From the NCBI GenBank assembly GCA_947044365.1, contig OX345644.1, forward strand, positions 6,421,577-6,485,576: a stretch of 64,000 nucleotides of DNA, read 5' to 3'. Every line of letters begins with the position of its first letter. The stretch's first letter is position 1. Made by a program: the position numbers and the translations under genes. Of this stretch, positions 12,639 through 23,709 are shown piece by piece. The notes below the pieces were generated by a model. That model made no database searches. It saw only the letters and a program-made list of their open reading frames with translations, and was not told the origin of the DNA. This stretch comes from Petrosia ficiformis. Its lineage: Eukaryota > Porifera > Demospongiae > Haplosclerida > Petrosiidae.

Positions 12639-15600
12639 TTTTATTATAATTTAGGTCCAATTGAACCGATAATTGACACTCAGATGTGTCAATTAGATGC
12701 CTTATTAATATTTCAAAACATATTTGTCATACTAGCATCTGCCAAAATTCTGAATGGAGCTCCTACAACAGCTTCATGTCAGATACATGGACCAAATATT
12801 GATACAGATACAGTATTTACAAGAATAGTTGAAACACGTTTCATTTTAGACAGAAAAGGTGATTCAGAAATTGTGTTGGGATATTTTGTATCACTTGAAG
12901 TATCTCCTGCTGAGCTAGTTTGCACTATTAGTAATTCAGTAAGCAGTGATTCATTTGTTTGTTTTATCAAAGGTAATGCACTGTTTATTTAAATACATGC
13001 ATACAGAAACCATCACACTATATGTACTATAAACAATCATAGTGTTGTTTAATACAACATGCAACAATAATGATTTAATTTCAGTTATAGTTGCACATAC
13101 GTTTTCAAATGTTTAGTTTAATTTAGTTATAACTAACAAGATATATGAAGAAAAAAGTATCTCTATGTTTACTTTATGTTGTCCAGCATTCAGTAATCAT
13201 TATATACTAATTATATAGATTCAACCCCATGGAAAGCAGGCCATAAACAAATATTGGCTTACTAAGTTAGTTAACCAATACAAGTACCTATATATACATC
13301 ATTAGCTAATTTTAGTTGGTTATAATTGCAAAAGACCTGTAGGACTAAAATTTACAGTGCCTTGGGGTTTTACACTGTAAAAAAATAATAGGTTATTTAA
13401 ACTTTCAGTTGGTTACAGGAGTTTCAATGTAATTTTATTTTCCTCCATGCTGATTTATTTTTCATGCTAGGTAATATTTACAAAAAATACTAGTTTCATT
13501 TCATCTTGACTAGTATTGTATAAAGTACATGTCATAATAAAGCCCACAGTAACAAACACAGTGTTAATATAATGTATGATAGTATAGCATTAAAGGTATA
13601 ACCTGTGGGGTATTATTAATATTCCATTCTAACAACTAGGAAAACAACAGATGTTACATGCTCATTCCTGAGTAATTTAGTACAATTATTATCGAGTAAT
13701 TAGTGTAATATGTACAGGAATTAGTACTTATAATAACAAATAACATCTGCAGATATTTGAAAAGTCAGCACATGCATGTAGTCATGGGATTTACGTATAT
13801 ACTATTTGTGTGAAATATATTGCATTGTTTTCAATATCATTATTATAGCATATGCCTTATATACTTGTCCCTATAAAATCAAATTACTGCTTTTAAATAT
13901 TTCCTAGTAAGAAAAGGAATCAGTATTGATTTACATATTAATATTGTATTGAAACCTCATGTAACCGAATGAGGGTTAAAATAACCCACTTAATTTTACA
14001 GTGTACTTAAATTCCTAGTTAACATTAACTAAAACAACAATAATAATTATAGATATAATAATTCCAATTTCTTTTTATAGATGCTGATCTGAGTCCTCCT
14101 GTTATTACCAGCATAACCAACCATTCTCTATCCCGACTTACAACAACAAACGAAAACCCATTTACAGTGGAAATCGAATGGAACCCTGCAATTAACCGGA
14201 ATAATGTACTAAGAAATTATGTCATTTATGTGCAGCAACCAGATAACTCTATTTCAATGCACACTACTACAAATAATAATATTTTATTATCAAATATATT
14301 TTTTGATCTCATCCCGAATCAAAATATATTTGTGACAGCACAGAGCAAACCCTCAAGAGATAATAGAGTTATATTGTTACCAATCATTGGTACACTTCAA
14401 ACAATGAGAGAAGGTAACGTTATCCGATTACATTCTATTATTACTCTTAATATGTCATTTCTATTTTCTAACCCTTTCAGTTAAGTGTAAGCCAATCATT
14501 GGACAACTGATTACCCTTACTTTAATGTCAACTTATAGAGAAAGAATAATTCTTACTCCTTCTAACATTAGTATAATTGAAAGAAGGGTGATAGATTATA
14601 TCACAAGTGGACAGCTAAAACTAAAAAGAAATTGTTCTGCAATTACACCTCATATTCAAATGACATTCCTTCTACCTAATGAAGAAACTACTCGAACTAA
14701 AGGATCTAGACTGCGAACACAAACATCAGTCGAACGTAGTAGGACAAACGAAAACACTGCAAGCAGGACAGATACTGGAATCGAGCTAGACAATGACAAA
14801 ACAAAGACAAGAACCAAAGGAAGACAGGAGAGCACAAAGACAAGAACCAAAGGAAGACAGGAGAGCACAAAGACAAGAACCAAAGGAAGACAGGAGAGCA
14901 CCACAGAGAAAACCAATGTGGATGTAGTAAATAATTCCACGAATTTGGAAACTGATGATGAAGACATGCTTGAGGAGATGCTACCAGAACGGACAAATAA
15001 AACACAAGAACAGACGCAAAGAAGTAAAGATGGAACACCTAAAGATAAAAGCAAAGAAAAAGGGCAAATGAAAGATGAAGACAAAGAGAAATCCAAAGGC
15101 ACAAAGAAAAGTAAAGGAAAAGGGAAAAAGAAAGATGAAGACACAGAGAAAACCAAAAACACGAAGAAAAGTAAAGGAACAGGGACAAAGAAAAACAGCA
15201 AAGGAAAAGTCAAACACACAAAGAAAGTAACAAAAAGGAGTCAATCTACTAGATATAGAGAAATAATTGATATTACGTTAATGATATATTGTAACCCATG
15301 CGAGTATATTAGTGAATATGAAATGAGCCATACAAAATCTAAATCTCCTACTAGAACCAGAAACACTCACCGGTCACTTCTTTACAAAAGAGAACATTAT
15401 TTGACAATTTTAGGAGCCAATTTCCGAATAACATTGAAGAATTATCAATCAACGTCTCAAAGAACATTCTACTGTGGAGAAAGACAAGTTACTTCAATAC
15501 AAAAATGTGGTAAGTAGTAAATTCACAGCCTGTTGCATTTTGATACATATACACTTTTTAATTTGTCCTGTAAAGATTTTAATAAGCACAATAATTAAGA

Positions 15601-15972
15601 GCTTTAATTATAATTTAGAACGAAGTGCTTCAGTTTGACCGAGCATGAATCCATGTACTTTGATTAGAATTACATATTTACAGAACCCAGCATTCAAAGT
15701 ACACAGAATATATAGTAGACATTAGTATTATCAAGACCATTTACAGGAACTTTCTTTGTGAACCCTCAACTCCAGTTTAAATGATAAACAAGCAGAGCTC
15801 TAGTTATATAAACTAAAAGTACAATCTGTAATATCAACATGTTTTTCTTTTATTTGGGAAAGAGTAAAGCAATTATTGATCATTCGTTCATTACTTTAAT
15901 TTTGTTGCCTCTAACTGAATTAATATATAATTCCTTCTTTCTTTAGATTGTCCACTTTATTGTGACTACTGA
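10791..15972 (+). CDS. Secreted Ig/FN3-like protein with lysine-rich repeat region
   Basis: Six exons, all joined at phase 1: 10791-10866, 12096-12431, 12655-12972, 14081-14413, 14481-15509 and 15947-15972. The product has 705 residues. Exon 1 encodes a signal peptide (MNLWLILICVLSLTSSV). Exon 2 looks Ig-like, with LWCVAAQ and a later FTCDV giving a likely disulfide pair. Exon 3 may be a second Ig-like unit. Exon 4 has fibronectin type III character (WNPAI then NYVIYVQQP). Exon 5 holds a hydrophilic Arg/Thr and then Lys/Glu-rich tract made of three perfect 11-residue repeats and two 20-residue repeats, followed by a cysteine-containing tail. One-domain-per-exon with uniform phase 1 is typical of shuffled extracellular modules. 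No membrane segment is visible after the signal peptide. Introns hold transposons and microsatellites. An AATAAA lies at 16161-16166. Function unknown. Confidence 0.8.
11274..11837. mobile_element. Probable foldback/MITE element in intron 1
   Basis: A 19-base perfect inverted repeat, CTCTATCTGATTTATCAGA, sits at 11274-11292 and in reverse complement at 11819-11837. No clear target duplication was found. A short inner sequence (CAACTAGAAACATCCAAAAC, near 11324) recurs near 43447, so a relative lies in an intron of the IP3-receptor-like gene. Confidence 0.6.
11886..12015. repeat. (TA)n and (TTTATA)n microsatellite
   Basis: Pure TA run followed by a long array of TTTATA just upstream of the acceptor of exon 2 of the Ig/FN3-like gene. 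Confidence 0.95.
12478..12637. repeat. (ACAT)n microsatellite
   Basis: Long, nearly perfect ACAT array filling most of intron 2 of the Ig/FN3-like gene. Confidence 0.95.
13134..13242. mobile_element. Internally deleted copy of a dispersed element
   Basis: Begins AACAAGATATATGAAGAAAAAAG and ends GATTCAACCCCATGGAAAGC, matching the two ends of the element copies at 26005-26374 and 49559-49963 but lacking most of the middle. Confidence 0.6.
13371..14005. mobile_element. MITE copy 1 of the CACTGTAAAA family, in intron 3
   Basis: The left end starts TACACTGTAAAA and the right end is TTTTACAGTGTA. The inverted repeats extend imperfectly for about 60 bases, sharing GGTTATTT..., GTTGGTTAC and TTTCAATG on the left and their complements on the right. 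Two further copies lie near 46132 and 48381. TA at each border suggests a Tc1/mariner-like target site. No coding capacity. Confidence 0.85.
14801..14899 (+). repeat. Three perfect 33-bp coding repeats
   Basis: Each unit encodes the 11-residue phrase TKTRTKGRQES in exon 5 of the Ig/FN3-like gene. The three copies are identical at the nucleotide level, at 14801-14833, 14834-14866 and 14867-14899. Confidence 0.95.
15071..15190 (+). repeat. Two imperfect 60-bp coding repeats
   Basis: The unit starts AAAGATGAAGAC and encodes a 20-residue lysine/glutamate-rich phrase (KDEDKEKSKGTKKSKGKGKK). The second copy starts at 15131 and has diverged by several substitutions. Confidence 0.85.
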
Positions 15973-17155
15973 AAAAACAAGTTCATGTCTATAACACATT
16001 TACCATAGAAATAATATTACTGTAAAATATAATTATAAACACACACAATTTGCCATATATTACAATTATATGAAATATAACATTTACAGTAAGTGGTATC
16101 CATTCGCATGTTGACATTAGGAATGGGTGTGTGCCTATTTATGTGAGATAGACTACAGTCAATAAAGTGATTTTATGGTTATATACTTGTTTTTATCAGC
16201 AGCGTTTGTGCACACATCACTGTGTGTCGATGAAACATTGATTAATTAACCCTTAGAGAACTGATGTTACATATATGTGACATTTGACACCTACGCAGTT
16301 CGGAGTGTGTTCCTAGCATTATGAACCACTCCGAATGCTTGTAATTGGTGTCAGGGACAAGCCCATGAGAGTGGCTTAAAAGGTTGATGGTATTTTGGCC
16401 GCCCTTTGGCCTAAATAACAAGTACGAGGGGGATTTTAAAGGGGGCTGCTGTCCCCCTGTTAATGGGGGTTCAAAGGGGATGCAGTTTGTGGTTTCAATT
16501 TGTAGTTTCAGTGACCCTGCTCACATGCTCTGGTGGGTACCTAAGGCATTTCCCTTGCTGTAAAACCTGAAATTATGGGTGTAGATGGTGCCAATATGCA
16601 GTAGGGTCATTTTGTTTGCCCCAGTTCCAGTCAAAAGAGGGAGAGCACTGCATTTGATTTGATCCTATGAAGCGCTTGGAGACTTTCGAGTACTGATGAG
16701 TAAGCTGGTAGAAGTAGTACTCCATGTCGGAAAAGAAGCCAAGTTTGGGGTAGAGAAAGTGAACTGTGGATAAAATACATGCAATAGAGACACCAGTGTT
16801 GGAAATGAGAAGAAATTTGAAAAACAAGCTCAGTCCTCTAAGGGTTTAATTAAATTCATCAATGACATGCAGTGATGTGTGTGCAAACTTCCTCAGAAAA
16901 GAACATTGAGTTGGCACTCTGAAAACGTTAATATTAATAATTACTTATGCTAGTTACATTTGTGTTTGTATAATACATACATGTGTATATTTAAACAGCT
17001 ATTATTTATTGTATATAAAACAGCAAACAGAGAGTAAAGAAACTTTCATAATTATTGTTTATGCCATCAAAATAAAAAAATCAACATGGAATCATATAAA
17101 ACTTCCACTGATGCATGCAATACTACTGCACGAATAGTTTGTGACTATCTCTAAT
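15973..17155. other. Intergenic region with foldback element
   Basis: This lies between the Ig/FN3-like gene and CUB-like gene 2. It contains the polyadenylation signal at 16161-16166 and the foldback element at 16204-16888. The last 100 bases before 17156 resemble the sequence before CUB-like gene 1, including TTGTTTATG(A/C)CATCA, so the duplication extends upstream of the start. Confidence 0.6.
16204..16888. mobile_element. Long-armed foldback element with internal TTAA-bounded repeats
   Basis: Outer arms GTTTGTGCACACATCACTG (16204 onward) and CAGTGATGTGTGTGCAAAC (to 16888) are inverted. Inner arms read CCCTTAGAGAACTGA from 16250 and CTCAGTCCTCTAAGGG to 16844. TTAA lies at 16246-16249 and 16846-16849. 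The TTAA borders recall piggyBac-type elements, but the outer arms continue past them. The centre is unusually GC-rich for the window, with several runs of four or five G near 16429-16480. No transposase. Confidence 0.65.
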
Positions 17156-18929
17156 ATGAAAGGAATACTGCTACTCCTGATCCCTCTCCTCACTACAATT
17201 AATGCTTTTGCAAACCATCCATCAGCTTTATCAGAAGAAAAACGTGATGAAACATTGGAACTGGAACATGTCATGCAGCAAGATGTAAATGCAACAATGT
17301 CTGCCCAATCCACCAGGATACTTGTAAACCTGTTTTATCGCTTGGACTTGGTAGCTTGTCCAAATGCCCTATTACCCCCAACAAAGTAAGCCAAATTATA
17401 TTTTTATCTCCATATATTTTTTCAAAGTTTTTTCATTGCAGTGAAATGAGGACATACAGAACTCTGATATTTTTCACTATTCGTAAACACAGATACAGGT
17501 GTTTGCCAACATTAAAAAGCAGCCATATTTTTGATCAACAACCACTTCAAATCCTGAGCACAGATGAATACCCAACCGAGGAGTACGACAGCCGAATATT
17601 ACAGTATATTAATTTCCAATGTCCAGAAAACACATTCGGGAAGATTATGACAATGGAGACAGATATTCAACAAAGAGTAACTATTGGAAACCGTGATATA
17701 TGTTTGGATTACGTACAAATAGATTACGATAACGGAAACTCTGTATGCCCAGATATATGTGGGAATGAAAATATTACAACTATGGGCTGTAGTCCAACAT
17801 TTGAAAATAGGCTCTTCGTTACATTTCGATCGGGTCCTACTATAAATGATAAAGGTTTTAAGATTGCCGTTTGTTGTGTTAATTTAGCTTTAGCTAACCA
17901 AGCAGGTTGCTTTAAAACGAATAATCAGGTCACAGTAGAAGAGTATTTTCAAAAGCTATCTTCAAAGGAGACTTTTCATCCAGTTGAACAAGATACTGAT
18001 TATGATGATAAGTATCAAGATTATTTCAAAGAATACTACCAATATCTCAGCACTGTACAGGTATGTGCATATGCGACAAGAAGAGCATATCCTAATTGAG
18101 TGAATATATTATTATAATTTGAAATAAAATTTGTTGGTCAGAAGGCCTTCTTCAATGTTTTTTGTTAATGCAGGCACAGGACCAAGGTGGATATATACCT
18201 CATGATGCAACACAACAGTTGATTAAATTTTATCAGTCATATTCCAGCAATGCACTCTCTAACTCAAGTAAGTTTGTATTATACATTACTTTCAGGAATT
18301 ATGTACTAAAATATCAATAAATTATTTTGTACTTCTACACAAATCAATTTACTTATGAAGTAAACATTTACACTCACAGTTGGATCCTATGCAAACATTC
18401 TTCACCTTGCCATAATAACTGAGAAAAGTTGTGATCCAGCAGATATTGCTGTTGCACAAACAATTCTTCAAGTATTTCCACGAGAAATGGTTATTCAGGC
18501 AAAACTGCAAGCATTGGGAGGTAAGATTATTTAGATACGTTATATACGTATGTACAAATGTAATTATGTATGTGTGTACATATAAATATAAATACAATAA
18601 TGAGGATAATTATGTGTATGTATATAATTACATGCATGCATGCATGCATGTATGTATGTATGTATGTATGTATGTATGTATGTATGTATGTATGTATGTA
18701 TGTATGTATGTATGTATGTATGTATGTATGTGTGTGTGTATATATGTATGTATGTATGTTATGCATGTACATGTATGCATACATGTATGTATGTATGTAT
18801 GTATTAAAGCTTGTGTGTGTGTTTGTTTGAGCGTGTCTCTTTCTGTCTGTGTATGTGTATATTTGTGTATGTGTGTGTAAGTGCATGTACTAACGATAAA
18901 ATTATTATCTCATTACAGAGTTTGAATAG
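17156..18929 (+). CDS. CUB-like secreted protein 2
   Basis: Five exons: 17156-17385, 17442-18060, 18174-18267, 18380-18520 and 18919-18929, giving 364 residues. Exons 3, 4 and 5 are identical in length to those of CUB-like gene 1, and all phases agree. The signal peptide is MKGILLLLIPLLTTINA. The CUB-like region keeps ILQYINFQCP, CLDYVQIDY, CPDICG and a double cysteine near the end. The region between the signal peptide and exon 2 is the most diverged part. The C-terminal half, AQDQGGYIPHDATQQLIKFY and onward, is nearly the same in both. The product should be secreted; binding partner unknown. The gene sits beyond the Ig/FN3-like gene, consistent with duplication of a two-gene block. Confidence 0.8.
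18639..18740. repeat. (ATGT)n microsatellite
   Basis: Long ATGT array in the last intron of CUB-like gene 2, followed by degenerate TG-rich sequence to about 18890. Long open frames here in every phase are artefacts of the repeat. Confidence 0.95.
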
Positions 18930-20566
18930 AAATGCAAGATATTTCATTTGACAGTTCAAAGACACTAAATCACACAATAATGTGTTCTAAATATTTCTAA
19001 TTTTCATATTCTCTTTGCAAATTTGTAATGCACTTAACGCCAGTTACATTTATTCCTATGTTTAGTAGTTCTTTAGTTATTATTATTCTCATTTCAATTA
19101 AATCATAACAATGATTTATAATAATCATTAAACCATAGTATTAATTCCAAACCTTGTGTTGATAGTCAAAGGTATTAGTGCATTAAACAAAGATGCTATG
19201 TCTTCATTTTGAGGAAGTGATGGTCTTTTAGCATGTAGCATGTAGGTATGTACATAATCTATGTACATAAATATGTACACATATGTATATATACGTATGT
19301 ACATAAGTATGTATAATTATATAACTATATAAATATATATTAGGGTTTTCAATAAGAAATGCTTATTGGGCCGAAATTGGTGCCTTTGGCGCAGCACTAA
19401 AAACTCCCTGCACACTAAGTTATTTTACTATTAATTTATTTGATTTTTTCTATACAAGTGAGTAATTCCACAACTGTGGATCATATCCATATACTAACAA
19501 TGAAGATAAAGTAAAAGAAAATTTTGTAATGTAAATTATAATTATTCAATTTTATGGAAATTAATAAGGACATTTGTAATTTGAATCTATTTTGCAACCA
19601 TCCAATCTTTGAATTCTTACAAAATATTTTGAAGTCTTCTCTTGTGTGTAGCCAAAGATAATAATATTTTTGTCCAGATGAATATAGAAGATCGATAATT
19701 ATGTAGATAATTATAATGACTAGATAATAGTCATGTTGAATAGGTTTGGTTGCTTAAGCTGTTGAAAGTAAGAATTTATGTATTTCACCTCCATGTTCAG
19801 CAAGATTAGGCTTCAAAACAAGTGTCAGTATTACTTGCTTCCCATCATTTATCAGTAGTTTATTCTGCCACCTTGTAGTAAAATATGATATACTATATCG
19901 ATACTATCACTACAATATAATACACTACTAGTAGTGTTTGTTAGAATTGGTTGCTTACGATATTGAAGTTACAAACTTACTAGTTTGTTCAGAAATGGTT
20001 GTCATGATTAGTTAATGCTTCATCATTGTTGTCTATAAGGTTTTATGTAAAATACGATGTACAATTATCACAAAAAGACATTGCTTTTTGCTCGAAGGTT
20101 CAATATGCTGTCTAATCTTCTGAGCATTCACAGAAAACTGGTCATAATAGCAATTTTCTTGTATTCCACATGGGCACCTACACCTAAGTATTGAGGGCAA
20201 ATTTGTGGTTCTTTGTGTCAATATTATACCATTTTCACTTATTGAAAACATATATACATGTATGTATGTACACACTGACATACAAATATGTATGTACATG
20301 TGTATATATATATATATATACAAACACAATAATCACTATAAAATTCGAGTGTGTCAAACACCAAAATCAGACATGCTTAGCACTCATTTTTGAAATAAGA
20401 CCATTTTGTATGTTCATCTAGTATAAATGTGACACTATCAAACGTGCTCAGTTCTATTGTAGGAGTGGACATGCATGCATGTGTATAATTACAATTGGCT
20501 TGCAATGTAAAACATAATGTACCATGTTTAGAAGTTGTTCGTTAATTAACACTTGTCATGTGAGAT
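18930..20566. other. Intergenic AT-rich region
   Basis: No exon or RNA gene could be supported over these 1.6 kb. There are short TA and TATG runs near 19255-19340 and 20250-20330. By position this is where the body of a second Ig/FN3-like gene would be expected, but only its last part is recognisable further on. Confidence 0.5.
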
Positions 20567-20735
20567 CAATGAGCCATACAAAATCTACAACATATATTAT
20601 TAGTAGAACAAGAAACACTCACCAGTAATGTCTTATGCAAAAGAACATTATTTGAAAATTTAGATTGAAACAGATTGATGAATCAAATTTTCAAAAAACA
20701 ATCTTTTGCAGACGAAGGCAGCCTTTTACTTCAAA
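20567..20735 (+). pseudogene. Decayed copy A of the Ig/FN3-like gene 3' coding region
   Basis: Matches the end of exon 5 of the Ig/FN3-like gene (about 15322-15490): ATGAGCCATACAAAATCTA, then AGAACAAGAAACACTCACC, AAAGAACATTATTTGA and CTTTTGCAGACGAAGGCAG. In-frame stops and small deletions prevent translation. Confidence 0.8.
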
Positions 20736-20743
20736 AGAACAAT

Positions 20744-21015
20744 ATTACTGAATATGATATGAGCCATACATAATCTAAAACACATAATAGTAATAGAATG
20801 AACCAGAACACTCACCGATTATTTTTATGAAAGAGAACATTATTTGAAAATTTTAGATAACGATCAATCAAATTTTCAAAGAACATTCTTTTGCAGAGAC
20901 AACCTGTTACTAAACTGTACTGTACTGTACTGTACTGTACTGTACTGTACTATACTATACTGTACTGGTGAATTAGATCAGAATAGTAAATTCACAGCCA
21001 AGTTCTATTCACTCA
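20744..21015 (+). pseudogene. Decayed copy B of the Ig/FN3-like gene 3' coding region
   Basis: A second degenerate match directly follows copy A. It shares AATATGATATGAGCCATACA, AACACTCACCGATTA, GAGAACATTATTTGA and CAAAGAACATTCT with the functional exon. It extends past the end of that exon, since GTAAATTCACAGCC at 20985-20998 also occurs just after the exon 5 donor near 15516. A TGTAC array interrupts it. Confidence 0.8.
20915..20967. repeat. (TGTAC)n pentanucleotide array
   Basis: About ten TGTAC/TATAC units inside decayed copy B of the Ig/FN3-like exon. Confidence 0.95.
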
Positions 21016-21176
21016 AGTTGCAAACTTGAATGAATCCTGCATAAAAATAATGTATATCAAAATAAGAACTGTTATAATATCAATATTAGTTTATGAAGCA
21101 GTTACCTGTGAAAACAGATAAATCCTATGCATGACATTCATAGCCCGATTCCTGATTTAGTGGGCGTGGTAACCAC

Positions 21177-23414
21177 ATGGTCAATTCAGATCATAGAATG
21201 ATTCCAGAAGATGAATACAGACAAGAAACAGAAAAGGATAGACTAAGTTCTCTCTTTAAACTAAGGTGGAGTCAAGCATACACTGTAGATTATGAATTGA
21301 TGAAACATAATCTGTGTATACATATGTACCTCTGTGAAGTTCGCCTGTAGTTCAATGATTACGTTTCCTGTACACAGAACTGGTGATCCCATTCCAGATG
21401 AACTAAGGGAGTGGCCACCTACTGTACTTCTCGCAACTGTGACTGGGTTCATTTTTGGGGGATTTTTAGGAGCCCGATGGGCAGGAGACAAGTACATACT
21501 GCTCAACCATAATACAAAATATGTCCATAAAATGCAGGCTCAGGTTGGTTAATCTTGATACGGCAAAGTTAAATTTCATAGCAAGAAGTGTCTCACATAA
21601 ATCAGATCATAATGTTTAAAGCAATGTTTTCTTCTGCCAACAAACTCAGAATACAAACAAGATGATTGCTTAGGAATGAGTAATATTATTAATTGTAATC
21701 AGTCTCAGCTGTTACTGTAGCGTATAAATCCTTTTATAAACTCAAATTTGTAGTAAAAACTCTGAGAGAAAATTATACAATATCATACATGCATGAAATT
21801 GACTGTCCAATGACGGAATAAAGTATGCACTGCAATTGTGCTAGCAGAACAAGCAAGTTTGAAGGAAGGTGTAGCTGGTATACCTTCGTTTTATCATGAA
21901 TGCATTGTAATGCATCGTAATGTATGTTTTTGTATACATTCAGAGGGAGCTTCATGGAGCTGCCATGTTGGGTTTTGTGAGACAAGGTGCTAAATGGGGT
22001 TGGAAGATGGGACTGTTTGCTGGTATATTCAGGTAAAATAAATTATATTTGATAGATTTGATGTATACAGTTTTGTGTTGATATAGTATATTACTTACTT
22101 TACTGTATAATTATAGTGGATGTAATATCCTGTTGACACTGTATAGAGATCGTGAGGATGGTATGAACTTAATTGCATCTGGAGGTATGTATATGTACAA
22201 TTTTATGTATGTACAATACATACGTGTGTATGTTACAGTGTATATGTAAAAACTATTTATGTATCTAAGTATGTGTACACATATGTACTGATGAACATAG
22301 CAATCACTGGTACACTGTTCAGAGTGAGATATGGAATAAAACCTGCAATTGGAGGACTAGTGTTGGGCACATTAATCAGGTACATTGATACACTCAATAC
22401 ATAGCAAATGAAGTTTGTTTCAGTCTACCAATAGGACTTGTAGTGCAAGGATTAGATCTTTTATTGGTTAGTAAAGAAGAAAGAGAAAGAATGAAACGAA
22501 AAAGGTTTGAACAAAGGAGAAAACGAGAACAGATGTGGTATGTTGAAATGTGTTTGCCATTTAATAAAGAGTTTCCATACAAATTAAGTACTGCTAGTGC
22601 TTATGATGATTAAAGATTTTCACTGGCTGACTAATAATTAGTCATGTTGTTATGGTAACCTCCAATGCGAACATTAATTCGTGCAGTACGTTGATTACAC
22701 CATTATATGCATCATAACACTTTGCTGTTTCCTCTATTACCACTGCATGAAAGAGTCTGCTTTTAATTAAGCACCCTGTGCTTCTTTGAAGATGTACCTT
22801 CTGACATGGCCTGACAAGACATAATGATTAACAGTATCCCTATGATTGCTTTGTGGTGTCATCATCCAGTAACCATGGCTGACTTTCTAATGCCGCCTGA
22901 AACACAATAGACTATCATTTTGATTAGCTACTGTTTAAAGGTTCTTGTAAAACTTCAGGAATATATTTCAGCTAGAACAGCTGTTAGTTCCAGTAAGTTA
23001 CAAGCAGGTTTTTCCTGTTGTATGAGTGGGGAACACTATGCGTCAGCCACCCAGAATGACATAACTTCTGAATTATTTATACAATGCTATGGGACACAAG
23101 CACACACACACACACACACATATATAATATATATATTTATAATTATTTATAATTATATATATAGTTTCACCTTCGTGAAAAGCAAAATAGGGAATTTTCC
23201 TCTCAAACATCCGTGCAAAAATTAAATGATTAAAATAGCCATTTTATTTGTTGCAAGGAATAGCCAGTATAGATATGATTAATCTTCTTACTTCAGGAAT
23301 GAAAGGCTGAAAGTGACAGAGACTATCGTTGGTGATTTAGAGTTTGAACTAGAGAATTCAAGATCAGAAAGAGGTTTAAGAGAATATTATTCTTTAAAGG
23401 ATGATGTGAAATGA
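21177..23414 (+). CDS. TIMMDC1: TIMMDC1-like mitochondrial complex I assembly factor
   Basis: Seven exons: 21177-21265, 21378-21543, 21944-22032, 22117-22184, 22301-22379, 22424-22537 and 23297-23414, giving 240 residues. The order of conserved phrases follows TIMMDC1: DRLSSLFKLR near the N-terminus, FIFGGFLGAR in the first membrane segment, FVRQGAKWGWKMGLFAGIF in the second, TLYRDREDGMN, AITGTLFRVRYGIK and a glycine-rich segment, then a basic helix and MWNERLKVTE. The family lies in the mitochondrial inner membrane and helps assemble the membrane arm of respiratory complex I. An alternative acceptor for exon 2 at 21351 would add nine residues in frame; the shorter form fits the family better. 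If exon 6 were not spliced, a stop would follow at 22612, so the last exon is supported by homology. AATAAA lies at 23445-23450. Confidence 0.9.
22835..23194. mobile_element. CCCTATGATTGC-family inverted-repeat element in TIMMDC1-like intron 6
   Basis: Starts TATCCCTATGATTGCTTTGTGG and ends in a degraded complement (AAAAGCAAAATAGGGA). Internal sequence (GGCTGACTTTCTAATGCCGCC, ATATATTTCAGCTAGAACAG) is shared with copies at 26005-26374 and 49559-49963. Confidence 0.7.
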
Positions 23415-23709
23415 TCATCATATGATTGTAGCAACTTATAGTATAATAAATGATTCTAGCCATGATGTGTGTATTAGTGAGGTATATTAACCATTTCATT
23501 ATGGAGTTATAAAGTCTTCATTGCGTTAGGAGAAGGTGTTAGACAAGCTAAACTTGTATTTCTGTGTATGCGAATAATTTTAATTGTACGCCGATTATAC
23601 GCGAATTATAGATCGCGATGTCGGCGCTTTCACTTGGTGGGTGGTGCTGGCTAATCCTATCTCTGGCTTCTATGTGTGATAATCAGATTGTCTTTCTTTC
23701 TACGTGAAC
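23415..23709. other. Short intergenic region
   Basis: Holds the TIMMDC1-like polyadenylation signal (23445-23450) and, toward 23709, the presumed promoter and 5' untranslated region of the R-SNARE gene. The stretch near 23600-23660 is less AT-rich than the surroundings. Confidence 0.5.

Noticed and set aside
14656..15244. Three overlapping minus-strand open frames
   Set aside because: They are shadows of the lysine-rich exon of the Ig/FN3-like gene on the opposite strand; the plus frame has splice sites and phase support.
18431..18886. Long open frames on both strands with MYVCMYVC-like repeats
   Set aside because: They are translations of the ATGT microsatellite, open in all frames by composition.
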